Assembly (NCBI GenBank): GCA_958439205.1
Contig: OY288189.1
Span: 1-64,000 of the forward strand
Source of the DNA: an uncultured Allorhizobium sp.
GTDB taxonomy: Bacteria > Pseudomonadota > Alphaproteobacteria > Rhizobiales > Rhizobiaceae
Length of the DNA: 64,000 bases
Direction of reading: 5' to 3'
In this document: piece by piece, positions 1 to 8,651 of the stretch
How the letters are laid out: every line of letters starts with the position of its first letter
Position numbering within the stretch: position 1 is the first letter of the stretch
The notes under the pieces: model-generated
Told to the model about the DNA's origin: nothing
The model's database searches: none
Seen by the model: only the letters and a program-made list of their open reading frames with translations
Position numbers and translations under genes: made by a program

Positions 1-1196
1 GCCTGCTGTTCGGTGCGCTTCGACAGATCGTTGGTGGCCGATGTCAGCTGATAGGTGTTGTCGTTGATCAGATCGGTGCGGCCGCGAATGTCCGACATGG
101 TCTGGCGCAGGCTCTGCAGCGACTTGTTGACGTTCGACTGAAGCTCGGCGAACACACCGCGGAAATGTCCGTTCATTTCATGCGAGAGATCATTGGCCGC
201 GAGGCTACCGATGACCCGATTGGTCTCCGATACGCCCGTTTCGACCGAGGCGAGGAGCGCATTGATGTTGGAGGAGAAGCGATTGAGGTTGGCGTCCTGA
301 TAGTCCTTGTCGATGCGGCGGGAGAAATCGCCTTCTGCCGCAGAGGCGACGACAGCCGCCATGCTGGACTGCAGATCGTCGCTCTTGGCGCGCATCGCGC
401 TTTCCTGGGCGTTCAGGCGCTGGACGGACAGACCGTTCTCCTTGAATACCTCGACGGCTGCGGCCATTTCACCGATTTCATCCGGGCGTCCGCTATAGGG
501 GATTTCAGCGCCAAAGTTGCCGCCGGCAATGTCATTCATCGCGTGGGTCACGCGGCGGATCGGCCGGCTCAGATGGTTGACGCCGATATGGATGCCGAGG
601 CCGGCACCAACGGCGACCGCGAGCAGGGTCACGCCGGAGATCAGCATCAGCATGGTGCTCTGGAACGAGGCCAGACTGTTGGTCATCAATTCAAGTTCGG
701 CACGGTCGGCCTCGACCACGGCGTCGATATCGGCCTGGAAAGCCTTGCGGTTGGCGCGGTTCGCGTCGGTATTGCCCTGGGCATTGGCGTCCTTCGGACC
801 GACTTCGACGCCGATGCGCGCCGTTTCGGCGCGGAACGTACGGAACTCGGCCGATTTTGCCGTCATCGCATCGAAGGCCGCCTTCTGCGCCTCCGGCACC
901 ATGGGGTTCCACTTGGCAAATGCGGCATCCATCTTGTCGAGGTTCTTCAGAATGCCTTCTGCGAAGGGCTGCGCCTTCTCCGTGTTGGCCGCCGCGTAAA
1001 TGCCGCGGGCTTCCATGACGACTGCCGTCACCATGCGGTTTACCTGCTCACCGAGATAGGCACGCTGGGAAATCTGCAGCAGGGCTGCCGTCTTCGCGCC
1101 ATACTGGACCGTCACGAAGATGCCCATGGCACCGATGACGATCGCCGCCGCCCCCAAAATGCCGACCAATGAATAAACCTTGCCGCTGACCTTCAC
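1..1196 (-). CDS. Methyl-accepting chemotaxis protein, 3' end cut by window edge
   Basis: Chemoreceptor that would signal through CheW/CheA. Reading the minus strand from a GTG at 1196 gives a membrane segment near residues 7-27, a roughly 180-residue periplasmic helical region, a second membrane segment, a HAMP region with the typical SRPIRRVTHAMNDIAGG stretch, and the start of the signalling helix ([10 protein letters not shown]) running off the window at base 1. The conserved hairpin tip is not reached. An AGGG sits about 8 bases before the GTG; another in-frame GTG lies 9 bases upstream (1205), so the start is uncertain. The sensor region resembles four-helix-bundle ligand domains but no ligand can be named. 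One of four chemoreceptor genes in the window. Confidence 0.85.
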   Translation of the reverse strand, partial: MKVSGKVYSLVGILGAAAIVIGAMGIFVTVQYGAKTAALLQISQRAYLGEQVNRMVTAVVMEARGIYAAANTEKAQPFAEGILKNLDKMDAAFAKWNPMVPEAQKAAFDAMTAKSAEFRTFRAETARIGVEVGPKDANAQGNTDANRANRKAFQADIDAVVEADRAELELMTNSLASFQSTMLMLISGVTLLAVAVGAGLGIHIGVNHLSRPIRRVTHAMNDIAGGNFGAEIPYSGRPDEIGEMAAAVEVFKENGLSVQRLNAQESAMRAKSDDLQSSMAAVVASAAEGDFSRRIDKDYQDANLNRFSSNINALLASVETGVSETNRVIGSLAANDLSHEMNGHFRGVFAELQSNVNKSLQSLRQTMSDIRGRTDLINDNTYQLTSATNDLSKRTEQQ

Positions 1197-1375
1197 GTCA
1201 TTCACCCTAATCCCATGCGCACCTTGCGCACTTTCCCGAATATTCGGATGTTAGGATCGAGAATTTAATGGCTCGTTTCACCCTAAATTTAGGGGGTGCA
1301 GCATGCTTGCCGATGCGTGCAGATCTGAGCGCCGAGCCTGCATGAGCCCTGCTTTGCTATTCCGCCTGGCTGCGA

Positions 1376-1404
1376 TTGACTCTTCGGACCCGCGACCGTA
1401 TAAG
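1376..1404 (+). promoter_or_regulatory. Sigma-70 type promoter for rpmH-rnpA
   Basis: TTGACT (1376-1381) and TATAAG (1399-1404) are separated by 17 bases, about 110 bases before the rpmH start. This is the only strong promoter-like pair I see in the 317-base gap between the divergent chemoreceptor gene and rpmH. The rest of that gap holds a short GC hairpin near 1424-1437 and no further gene. Confidence 0.55.
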
Positions 1405-1513
1405 CCGCGCACGTTCGGAAAGGTGCCCCGACGGGGCTTATCCGTGCGATAAAACCAACGCTTTTGCAGCAATGCAAATCCCAAGAAGGGCCGCACACCG
1501 CGGTATTAAATAA

Positions 1514-1651
1514 ATGTCGAAGCGTACTTTCCAACCTTCCAAGCTTGTTCGCAAGCGCCGCCACGGCTTCCGTGCGCGTATGGCCACCAAGGGCGGCCGC
1601 CTTGTCTTGAACGCACGCCGCGGTCGCGGTCGCGCCAAGCTCTCGGCCTAA
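1514..1651 (+). CDS. rpmH: 50S ribosomal protein L34
   Basis: Protein of 45 residues, very basic, starting [19 protein letters not shown] and containing the family core [11 protein letters not shown]34 is a small 23S rRNA-binding protein of the large subunit; family members are about 44-46 residues, so this is complete. It precedes rnpA by 32 bases, the near-universal rpmH-rnpA arrangement, and is probably co-transcribed with it from the promoter at 1376. Confidence 0.97.
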   Translation: MSKRTFQPSKLVRKRRHGFRARMATKGGRLVLNARRGRGRAKLSA

Positions 1652-1683
1652 GGGCCGGACGAGCCCGACGAGATGACGGGCCC

Positions 1684-2073
1684 ATGACGTCCACGGACTC
1701 CAAGAAATCTGTTGGCCGGCTCAAGAGCCGGCCTCAGTTCCTCGCCGTCAGGCACGGCGAAGCGCGCAAGGGTCGCACCTTCCTTCTGGAGGTGCTTGAT
1801 CACAAGAATGATGCGCCGCCCCGCGTGGGCTTTACGGTCACCAAGAAACACGGCAATGCAGTGGAGCGGAACCGCATGCGGCGCAGGCTGAAAGAAGCTG
1901 TGCGACTGAATGCGGCGTTTGCAATGCAGCCGGGACACGACTATGTCATTGTCGCCCGGCGCGAGGTGCTGGACATCCCGTTTGATCAATTGTCCCGGCA
2001 GCTGATCCACCGCATCGAAAACCGCCAGACGAACAACACCCGGTCTCACAAGACCGCTCCCAGGAAAGAGTGA
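1684..2073 (+). CDS. rnpA: Ribonuclease P protein component
   Basis: Protein of 129 residues that binds the RNase P RNA and helps 5' maturation of tRNA precursors. The family signature is visible in [20 protein letters not shown], including the RNR motif, around residues 50-70. Its stop codon overlaps the yidC start (TGATG at 2071-2075), which indicates translational coupling. The ATG at 1684 was kept because it gives the normal family length. Confidence 0.95.
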   Translation: MTSTDSKKSVGRLKSRPQFLAVRHGEARKGRTFLLEVLDHKNDAPPRVGFTVTKKHGNAVERNRMRRRLKEAVRLNAAFAMQPGHDYVIVARREVLDIPFDQLSRQLIHRIENRQTNNTRSHKTAPRKE

Positions 2074-3863
2074 TGCAGAACAACCGCAACTATTTCATCG
2101 CGATTGCCTTATCGGTGGTGATCGTCCTCGCCTGGCAGTTCTTCTACATGAACCCGCGCATCGAGGCCCAGCGCCAGGCGCAGGAAGCCCAGATCGCCCA
2201 GCAGCAGGCCCAGGCCGAGCAGCAGGCAGCGACCCCGGCCGCGACCGTCGATGGCAGCCTGCCGGCCAGTGCAGCCGCCAATCCGGAAGCCAGCCGCGAA
2301 GCCGCCATTGCGCGCACGGCGCGCGTTGCCATCGAAACCCAGGACCTGGCCGGTTCGATCAATCTGACCGGCGGTCGCCTCGACGACCTGAAGCTCCGCG
2401 CCTATCGCGAAACCGTCGATCCGACGAGCCCGATCGTTACGCTGTTCAACCCGGCGGAAACCCGCGACGCCTATTTTGCCGAACTCGGCTTCATCGCTGG
2501 TGAGAATGCCGGCTCCGTTCCGGGCCCGAACACTGTCTGGACAGCAACCGCCGGCGCAAAGCTCACCGAGACGACGCCGGTTACGCTGACCTTCACCAAT
2601 GAAGCCGGCCTCACCTTTACCCGCACGATCGCGGTTGACGAACATTACATGTTCACCATCGAAGACCAGATCGTGAATAATGGTATGGCTGCAGCGAGCC
2701 TCGCGCCCTACGGCCGCATCACCCGCTACAACAAGCCCTCGACACCGTCGATCTTCGTCCTGCACGAAGGCTTCCTCGGCGTTCTCGGCGCCGAAGGCAG
2801 CCTGGTCGAACACGACTATACGGATGTCGAGGAAGAGGCGATCGCCAATGCGAAGGCGACCGGCGGCTGGCTCGGCATCACCGACAAGTACTGGGCCGCA
2901 TCGCTGATCCCGCAGCAGACCCTGCCTTACGAATCGCGCTTCTCGCACTTCACCGATGGCCAGGCTCGCTTCCAGGCCGACTACAAGAACGATGCCGTGA
3001 GCATCCCGGCCGGCCAGAGCACCACGGTCAAGACCCTGCTGTTTGCCGGTGCCAAGCAGGTTCCGGTCATCGACAGCTATCAGGAAAGCCTCGGCATTCC
3101 GAAGTTCGACCTGATGATCGACTGGGGCTGGTTCTACTTCATCACCAAGCCGATGTTCCACCTGATGGACTACTTCTTCCATCTCGTCGGCAATTTCGGT
3201 GTCGCCATCCTGCTCACCACCATCGTCGTCAAGCTGATCTTCTTCCCGCTTGCCAACAAGCAGTATGCCTCCATGGCCAACATGAAGCGCGTGCAGCCGA
3301 AGCTCGAAGAGCTGAAGACCAAGTATGCCGACGACCGCATGGGCCTGCAGCAGGCGATGATGGCGCTCTACAAGGAAGAGAAGATCAATCCGGTGGCCGG
3401 CTGCTGGCCGGTGCTGCTCCAGATCCCGGTCTTCTTCGCCCTCTACAAGGTCATCTACGTCACCATCGAAATGCGCCATGCGCCTTTCTTCGGCTGGATC
3501 CAGGACCTTTCCGCGCCGGATCCGACGACCTTCATCAACCTGTTCGGCCTCCTGCCGTTCGAGGCACCCACCTTCCTGCATCTCGGCGTCTGGCCGATCA
3601 TCATGGGTGTCACCATGTGGCTCCAGATGCGCATGAACCCGACCCCGCCGGACCCGACCCAGGCGATGCTGTTCAACTGGATGCCGGTCATCTTCACCTT
3701 CATGCTCGGCACCTTCCCGGCTGGTCTGGTGATCTACTGGGCCTGGAACAACACCCTGTCGATCCTGCAGCAGGGTCTGATCATGAAGCGCCACGGCGTC
3801 GAGATCGAACTGTTCAAGAACATCGGCAACATGTTCAGGCGAAAGCCGGCCCAGACCAAGTGA
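2073..3863 (+). CDS. yidC: Membrane protein insertase YidC
   Basis: Inner-membrane insertase for membrane proteins, acting alone or with SecYEG. The 596-residue protein has an N-terminal membrane helix (about 5-25), an Ala/Gln-rich linker, the large periplasmic beta domain (about 60-340), and the Oxa1 core (about 350-575) with the conserved stretch GCWPVLLQIPVFFALYK near residue 445. The C-terminal tail is basic. The ATG at 2073 overlaps the rnpA stop; a GTG one codon earlier (2070) is less likely. A strong terminator follows directly. Confidence 0.96.
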   Translation: MQNNRNYFIAIALSVVIVLAWQFFYMNPRIEAQRQAQEAQIAQQQAQAEQQAATPAATVDGSLPASAAANPEASREAAIARTARVAIETQDLAGSINLTGGRLDDLKLRAYRETVDPTSPIVTLFNPAETRDAYFAELGFIAGENAGSVPGPNTVWTATAGAKLTETTPVTLTFTNEAGLTFTRTIAVDEHYMFTIEDQIVNNGMAAASLAPYGRITRYNKPSTPSIFVLHEGFLGVLGAEGSLVEHDYTDVEEEAIANAKATGGWLGITDKYWAASLIPQQTLPYESRFSHFTDGQARFQADYKNDAVSIPAGQSTTVKTLLFAGAKQVPVIDSYQESLGIPKFDLMIDWGWFYFITKPMFHLMDYFFHLVGNFGVAILLTTIVVKLIFFPLANKQYASMANMKRVQPKLEELKTKYADDRMGLQQAMMALYKEEKINPVAGCWPVLLQIPVFFALYKVIYVTIEMRHAPFFGWIQDLSAPDPTTFINLFGLLPFEAPTFLHLGVWPIIMGVTMWLQMRMNPTPPDPTQAMLFNWMPVIFTFMLGTFPAGLVIYWAWNNTLSILQQGLIMKRHGVEIELFKNIGNMFRRKPAQTK

Positions 3864-3870
3864 CGATCAA

Positions 3871-3902
3871 AAGCCCCGGCCAAGCCGGGGCTTTCTCTTT
3901 TT
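3871..3902 (+). terminator. Intrinsic terminator after yidC
   Basis: Perfect 10-base arms AAGCCCCGGC and GCCGGGGCTT separated by CAA, followed by the T-rich run TCTCTTTTT, 7 bases after the yidC stop. It should end the rpmH-rnpA-yidC transcript. Confidence 0.85.
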
Positions 3903-3916
3903 GACGAGATCCGCCG

Positions 3917-4825
3917 ATGACAGACACTTCCGTTACCCCTTCCCGCTCCTGGCTCGGGATCGCGCTTGTCGGCGGCTCGGCGCTTGCCTGGAGCTATGGC
4001 GGCGCCATCCAGCGCTTCATCGGCGTGGAAGACGGCTGGACGATCGTGTTCTGGCGCTGTCTGTTCGCCGGTCTTTTCCTCCTCACCTTCATGCTTGTCC
4101 GTGACCGCATCGACGGCACGATCCGTCTTTTTCGCGCCATGGGCTGGCCCGGCTTCTTCATCGCCGTCGGCTTTGCGCTCGTCTCGACCTTCTTCGTGCT
4201 CGCCGTCACCATGACGCCGGTTGCCAATGTCGTACTGTTCATGGCCTCGATCCCCCTGTTCGCGGCCCTTCTCGCGCGCGTCGTGCTCGGCGAGCCGATC
4301 ACGACGGTCACCTGGGGCGCGATCGGTGCCGTCATCCTCGGTGTCGGCATCATGGTCTCGGCTTCGATCGGCGACGGCGGCTCGATCCTTGGCCTGACGC
4401 TGGCTGCCGCCATCCCCGCGATCTTCGCCTGCATGACGGTGCTAACCCGGCGCTATCCCGGCATCCGGATGACACCGGCCGCCTGTGGCGGCTCCTTCAT
4501 CGCGTCTGCGATTGCCGCGAGCCAGGCTGGCGCCTTTGCCGTCGGCGGGCAGGACCTTGTGCTTCTCTTCTGCTTCGGCGCCCTCAATCTGGGCCTCGGC
4601 ATGGCGCTCTATGTCACGGGGGCCCGCATGATACCCTCGGCGCTTGCCGCCCTGATCGGGACTGCCGAGATGATCCTCGCCCCGGTCTGGATGGTGATCT
4701 TCCACAACGAGGTGCCCTCGGGTCGGACGATCCTTGGCGGAGCGCTCGTGATGGCCGCCCTCTTCACCTATCTCATCAGCCACGCGCGGCAGGCGTCGCG
4801 GCCCGTTCCGACCTCTGCTGCTTGA
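3917..4825 (+). CDS. EamA/DMT-family transporter
   Basis: Predicted inner-membrane transporter of 302 residues with about ten hydrophobic segments forming two EamA repeats; a conserved-type segment MTPVANVVLFMASIPLFAAL occurs near residue 100 and an equivalent helix pair near residue 245. Substrate is unknown; relatives export amino acids or other metabolites. It starts 14 bases after the yidC terminator and ends 49 bases before engB, so it interrupts the yidC-engB order common in rhizobia. A second, unrelated EamA gene lies at 10289-11203. Confidence 0.85.
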   Translation: MTDTSVTPSRSWLGIALVGGSALAWSYGGAIQRFIGVEDGWTIVFWRCLFAGLFLLTFMLVRDRIDGTIRLFRAMGWPGFFIAVGFALVSTFFVLAVTMTPVANVVLFMASIPLFAALLARVVLGEPITTVTWGAIGAVILGVGIMVSASIGDGGSILGLTLAAAIPAIFACMTVLTRRYPGIRMTPAACGGSFIASAIAASQAGAFAVGGQDLVLLFCFGALNLGLGMALYVTGARMIPSALAALIGTAEMILAPVWMVIFHNEVPSGRTILGGALVMAALFTYLISHARQASRPVPTSAA

Positions 4826-4874
4826 CTTTCCGGGCCAAAACCCGGATCTGTCCGCCTGACGAAAGGCCTAATCT

Positions 4875-5534
4875 ATGACCGAAACACACGACAAGCCCGA
4901 TCAGCCGCTCTTCGGCCGCCCCTGGATCTTCATCCGCGGTGTGCCGTCGATGGAATTCCTGCCGCCGGAAGGACCGCTAGAAGTGGCCTTTGCCGGGCGC
5001 TCGAATGTCGGCAAATCGTCGCTGATCAATGCGCTGGTCGGCCAGAAGGGTCTCGCCCGCACGTCCAACACACCCGGACGCACCCAGGAACTGAACTACT
5101 TCGTGCCAGACGGTTATTCCGGCGGCGCCGGTGACCTGCCGCCAATGGCGCTCGTCGACATGCCGGGCTACGGCTACGCCCAAGCGCCGAAGGAGCATGT
5201 GGATGCCTGGACGAAGCTGGTTTTCGATTATCTTCGGGGGCGCGCGACGCTGAAGCGCGTCTATGTGCTGATCGACAGCCGTCACGGCATAAAGAAGAAC
5301 GACGACGAAGTGCTGTCGCTGCTCGACAAGGCCGCCGTCTCCTATCAGATCGTGCTCACCAAGACCGACAAGATCAAGGCGCCTGCCGTGCCGAAGCTGA
5401 TTGCGGAGACACAGGAAAAGATCAAGAAGCGGCCGGCAGCCTTCCCGGGTGTCCTCTCGACATCCTCTGAAAAAGGTGATGGCCTCGACCAATTGCGCGG
5501 GGCAATCAGCGAGGCCATCGGTCGGAGCCTTTGA
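4875..5534 (+). CDS. engB: Ribosome biogenesis GTP-binding protein EngB/YsxC
   Basis: Essential-type GTPase of the TrmE-Era-EngA-EngB superfamily that assists large-subunit assembly. In 219 residues the G motifs are clear: G1 GRSNVGKSS (41-49), switch I around TSNTPGRTQ (63-71), G3 DMPGYG (95-100), G4 TKTD (162-165) and a late TSS. An AAAGG ribosome-binding site lies about 9 bases before the ATG. It is convergent with the fasciclin gene downstream. Confidence 0.95.
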   Translation: MTETHDKPDQPLFGRPWIFIRGVPSMEFLPPEGPLEVAFAGRSNVGKSSLINALVGQKGLARTSNTPGRTQELNYFVPDGYSGGAGDLPPMALVDMPGYGYAQAPKEHVDAWTKLVFDYLRGRATLKRVYVLIDSRHGIKKNDDEVLSLLDKAAVSYQIVLTKTDKIKAPAVPKLIAETQEKIKKRPAAFPGVLSTSSEKGDGLDQLRGAISEAIGRSL

Positions 5535-5553
5535 CGCTCAGGCTCCGATCAGG

Positions 5554-5582
5554 TCGGCCCTAGCCGGCGGAGGCCGGGCCGA
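5554..5582 (+). terminator. Possible terminator between engB and the fasciclin gene
   Basis: Arms TCGGCCC (5554-5560) and GGGCCGA (5576-5582) could pair across a 15-base loop, followed by ACCGTCTTTCC. A second 8-base inverted repeat spans the engB stop (5522-5529 with 5541-5548). Neither has a good T run, so this is a weak call for the convergent ends. Confidence 0.3.
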
Positions 5583-5593
5583 ACCGTCTTTCC

Positions 5594-6151
5594 TTACATC
5601 TTCGGCAGGATGACCGCGTCGACGACGTGGATGACGCCGTTCGACTGCTTGACGTCGGCGATGGTGACGGTCGATACGCCGCCATTCTCGTCGGTCAGGG
5701 TGACCTTGCCGTCAGCGGCCTTCGCCTTCAGCACGCAACCGCCAACGGTGGTGACGTCGTGTTCGCCGCCATCATCGGAGATCATCTTGACGAGTGCTTC
5801 GGCCATCACGTCGGCTGCCACCACGTGGCAGGTCAGCACCTTGGTGAGCTGCGCCTTGTTTTCCGGCTTCAGCAGAGTGTCGACCGTGCCGGCCGGCAGC
5901 TTGGCGAAGGCGTCGTTGGTCGGTGCGAAGACGGTGAACGGACCGGCGCCCGACAGGGTTTCAACGAGACCGGCTGCCTGGACGGCGGCAACAAGCGTCG
6001 TGTGATCCTTCGAGTTGACGGCGTTTTCGACGATGTTCTTGGTTTCGAGCATTTCACCACCGCCGACCATCGGATTGGCGGCATAGGCTGCGGCAGCGCC
6101 TGCCAGGATGGCTGCGGAGAATGCGAGCGGGCGAAGAGCGGTCTTGAACAT
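5594..6151 (-). CDS. Secreted fasciclin (FAS1) domain protein
   Basis: Protein of 185 residues with a signal peptide (cleavage likely after AYA at about residue 24) and a single FAS1 domain showing the H1 motif TVFAPTNDAFAKLP and the H2-like VVDAVILPKM at the C-terminus. Bacterial FAS1 proteins are periplasmic or surface adhesion-like proteins; some in rhizobia affect symbiosis or surface behaviour, but no function can be assigned here. It follows, in the same orientation, an anti-sigma factor gene and an ECF sigma factor gene, which suggests it is a target of that sigma factor. An AGAGGA ribosome-binding site precedes the ATG. Confidence 0.88.
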   Translation of the reverse strand: MFKTALRPLAFSAAILAGAAAAYAANPMVGGGEMLETKNIVENAVNSKDHTTLVAAVQAAGLVETLSGAGPFTVFAPTNDAFAKLPAGTVDTLLKPENKAQLTKVLTCHVVAADVMAEALVKMISDDGGEHDVTTVGGCVLKAKAADGKVTLTDENGGVSTVTIADVKQSNGVIHVVDAVILPKM

Positions 6152-6243
6152 TACGGTTTCCTCTTATCCTTGGTGTTCTCGATCGTGTCCCTGCGGGTTC
6201 GGGCGGGACATCGGGGGCGTTCCTCAGCGGGAACATGACCAAA

Positions 6244-6269
6244 GACGGTGCGTCGTCCGAACAAGTTTC
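6244..6269 (-). promoter_or_regulatory. Candidate ECF-type promoter for the fasciclin gene
   Basis: On the minus strand GAAAC (6269-6265) and CGTC (6247-6244) are spaced 17 bases apart, the general layout of ECF sigma promoters, about 93 bases before the fasciclin start. I could not find the same pair in front of the sigma gene itself, so the match may be chance. Confidence 0.3.
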
Positions 6270-6299
6270 AGGCGGCTCGAGAAAATCGGCCGCCTGAAA
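6266..6299. repeat. 11-base inverted repeat between anti-sigma and fasciclin genes
   Basis: TTTCAGGCGGC (6266-6276) and GCCGCCTGAAA (6289-6299) are perfect reverse complements with a 12-base loop. It lies 34 bases beyond the end of the anti-sigma gene. In that direction it is not followed by a T run, so it could be a weak terminator, a processing hairpin or a regulatory site. Confidence 0.5.
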
Positions 6300-6332
6300 A
6301 AACGTCATTGATTTTATGAGAGATTTTCTTCG

Positions 6333-7049
6333 TCAGGGACGAACTTCGCCGAGCGCGACGACAGGCCCGGTGGCTTTTCCGGTGGGCGATCCGCCGAAAG
6401 GTTCGAGGCTGACGGCCAGAACGACGCCTTCCGTCAGGCGGGCACGCAGATCCTCGGGAACATCAAGCTCCCCTTGCCCGGTCTGCGGCAGCACGCCGAG
6501 CGAGATCGGCGCCTCCTCACCTTCGACGAGCCAGAGCTCGAGCGATTTCTCATCTGCACCGCCACTTGCGACGGGGGTGACGGCGAGGCGGCCCGAGTTC
6601 CCGTCATAGCGCGCATGCAGCGCAATCGCCTGGTTCTCGCCTGCCAAGTCCGCAGTCAGCGCGACTTGAGGTTTCGGGCGCATGCGTTCGGCGTAGTCGA
6701 ACCCGATGATGAGGCCGAGCGCTGCAATCGATGCAAAGCTCAGGCCGCGCCAGAGCACCAGCGAATTCCACAGGCTACCCTTCACCGCTGCCACGGTGGC
6801 CGGCGATGCAAACAGACGATCCTCGATCTTCGAAAACAGCTGATCCGGCGGTGAGGCCTCGGCGTAATCGTCGTTGAACTGGGTGAGGTTCTCTTCCCAG
6901 CGCTTGACCATGGCGGCGAACTGCCGGTCGTGGCGCAGACGCGCGTCCACCTTCTGACGCTCAGTTCCGCTCAGGACACCGAGGACATATTCGCCCGCGA
7001 GAACTTCGTCTCGCGACCGGTCTCCCTTGCTTTGGTCAGGCGTGCTCAT
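6333..7049 (-). CDS. RskA-like membrane anti-sigma factor
   Basis: Protein of 238 residues: a cytoplasmic helical N-terminus (about 12-60), one membrane segment near 102-117 (LSFASIAALGLIIGF), and an extracytoplasmic C-terminal domain with the beta-rich pattern of RskA/anti-sigma-K proteins (SLELWLVEGEEAPISLGVLP). Such proteins hold their cognate ECF sigma factor at the membrane until a signal triggers release. It contains no cysteine, so it is not a zinc-binding (ZAS, HxxxCxxC) anti-sigma factor. Its start overlaps the end of the sigma gene by 14 bases, consistent with a coupled sigma/anti-sigma pair. Confidence 0.87.
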   Translation of the reverse strand: MSTPDQSKGDRSRDEVLAGEYVLGVLSGTERQKVDARLRHDRQFAAMVKRWEENLTQFNDDYAEASPPDQLFSKIEDRLFASPATVAAVKGSLWNSLVLWRGLSFASIAALGLIIGFDYAERMRPKPQVALTADLAGENQAIALHARYDGNSGRLAVTPVASGGADEKSLELWLVEGEEAPISLGVLPQTGQGELDVPEDLRARLTEGVVLAVSLEPFGGSPTGKATGPVVALGEVRP

Positions 7050-7581
7050 CCATGCACTCTCTCAGTTTCAGAAGGCTGCGCCGCAGCCATGTACGCATCG
7101 TGTTCAGCGGAACGGCGAAATGATCCGCCAGCTCCTGATAGGACAGTCCTTCCACATAGGCCTGGCGAACGGCGAGCGCCCTGTCAGGATCCAATGCCTC
7201 CAGGCATGTGTCAATGCGGCCACCCTCGGATCGAAGCATCGCATGCTGCTCCGGATCCGGCGCGAGATCCGCCAGGTCGATCGCCGCCTCGATGTCTTCC
7301 CCCTGCGGTCGACGCGCTCTCAGGCGATCGATGCAGTGGTAGCGGACGATGGCGCAGAGCCATGGATATGCATTGTCGCCGTCGCCCGTATAGCTCCCGG
7401 CCTTATGCCAGATCTTGACGAACACATCCTGGAGCGCCTCTTCGGCCTCTCCCCTGTCTTTGAGCATACGGATGCAGATGGCGAAAAGTTTCGCCGAAAT
7501 ACGACCATAGAGCAAGGAAAAGGCGCTTCGGTCCCGCAGGGCTACCCGGGCCAGCAATCCGCCGATGTCGTCGCGTTCCAT
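7036..7581 (-). CDS. ECF RNA polymerase sigma factor
   Basis: Sigma-70 family ECF factor of 181 residues. Region 2 is seen in the stretch RGEAEEALQDVFVKIWHKAG (about 43-62) followed by WLCAIVRYHCIDRLR; region 4 has the helix-turn-helix LSYQELADHFAVPLNTMRTW near 145-164. Domain pairing with an RskA-type anti-sigma factor points to the SigK-like ECF group. A GAGGGGG ribosome-binding site lies just before the ATG. The gene is divergent from argB. The signal it responds to cannot be read from the sequence. Confidence 0.92.
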   Translation of the reverse strand: MERDDIGGLLARVALRDRSAFSLLYGRISAKLFAICIRMLKDRGEAEEALQDVFVKIWHKAGSYTGDGDNAYPWLCAIVRYHCIDRLRARRPQGEDIEAAIDLADLAPDPEQHAMLRSEGGRIDTCLEALDPDRALAVRQAYVEGLSYQELADHFAVPLNTMRTWLRRSLLKLRECMDEHA

Positions 7582-7739
7582 AGAGCCCCCTCACCCAGTG
7601 GCCTTGATATAGCACGGCATATTCGGTGGACAATGCGACGATAAGAAGAAGCATGTCACCTGCCGCTTATATTGCGGCGCGATTATTCCATCACGGCGAC
7701 ACATGCGCTAAAAGGCCGCGATCCACAGCGAGGTTTTCC

Positions 7740-8627
7740 ATGTCAGCTTCCGAAAGCGAAATCCAGGCCCGCCTTCTCGTCCAGGCGCTGCCCTTCATGC
7801 AGCGGTACGAGAACAAGACCATCGTGGTTAAATATGGCGGCCATGCCATGGGGAATCCCGAGCTCGGCAAGGCGTTTGCCGCCGATATCGCGCTTCTAAA
7901 GCAGTCCGGCGTCAACCCGATCGTCGTGCATGGCGGCGGCCCGCAGATCGGCGCGATGCTTGCCCGCATGGGCATCGAATCACGCTTCGAGAACGGCCTT
8001 CGCGTCACCGACCACAAGACGGTCGAGATCGTCGAGATGGTGCTCGCCGGCTCCATCAACAAGGAGATCGTCGCGCTCATCAACCAGACCGGCGAATGGG
8101 CGATCGGGCTCTGTGGCAAGGACGGCAACATGGTCTTTGCCGAAAAGGCGCAGAAGAAGGTTCGCGATCCCGACAGCAATATCGAGCGTGTGCTCGATCT
8201 CGGCTTCGTCGGTGATGTCGTTGAAGTCGACCGGACGCTGCTCGATCTGCTCGCCCGCTCCGAGATGATCCCGGTGATCGCACCTGTTGCGCCTGGCCGC
8301 GATGGCGCGACTTACAACATCAATGCCGATACCTTTGCCGGTGCGATTGCCGGTGCCCTCAATGCCTCGCGCCTGCTCTTCCTCACCGACGTTCCCGGCG
8401 TGCTCGACAGGCAAGGCAAGCTGATCAAGGAACTGTCGGTCGCCGAAGCCCATGCGCTGATCAAGGACGGCACGATCTCGGGCGGCATGATCCCGAAGGT
8501 CGAGACCTGCATCGAGGCGATCCAGGCCGGCGTGCAGGGTGTCGTCATCCTCAACGGCAAGACCGCCCATTCTGTGCTGCTCGAGCTCTTCACCGAGACG
8601 GGTGCGGGCACGCTGCTCGTTCCCTGA
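7740..8627 (+). CDS. argB: Acetylglutamate kinase
   Basis: Second step of arginine synthesis: phosphorylation of N-acetylglutamate. The 295-residue protein shows [13 protein letters not shown] (phosphate-binding, near residue 29), VHGGGPQIG, and the C-terminal [18 protein letters not shown]. The reading frame is open upstream to 7626, but the ATG at 7740 gives the standard length and N-terminus, following an AGCGAGG region. In related rhizobia argB directly follows engB; here about 2.2 kb of fasciclin/ECF genes lies between them. Confidence 0.96.
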   Translation: MSASESEIQARLLVQALPFMQRYENKTIVVKYGGHAMGNPELGKAFAADIALLKQSGVNPIVVHGGGPQIGAMLARMGIESRFENGLRVTDHKTVEIVEMVLAGSINKEIVALINQTGEWAIGLCGKDGNMVFAEKAQKKVRDPDSNIERVLDLGFVGDVVEVDRTLLDLLARSEMIPVIAPVAPGRDGATYNINADTFAGAIAGALNASRLLFLTDVPGVLDRQGKLIKELSVAEAHALIKDGTISGGMIPKVETCIEAIQAGVQGVVILNGKTAHSVLLELFTETGAGTLLVP

Positions 8628-8651
8628 GCCGATGATTTCGTCCGCTGCAGG

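Noticed and set aside
2109-3794. Long open frame (561 codons) antisense to yidC
   Set aside because: Mirror of a GC-rich real gene; protein is repetitive in Arg/Asp/Glu/Val with no known motif, while the sense strand clearly encodes YidC.
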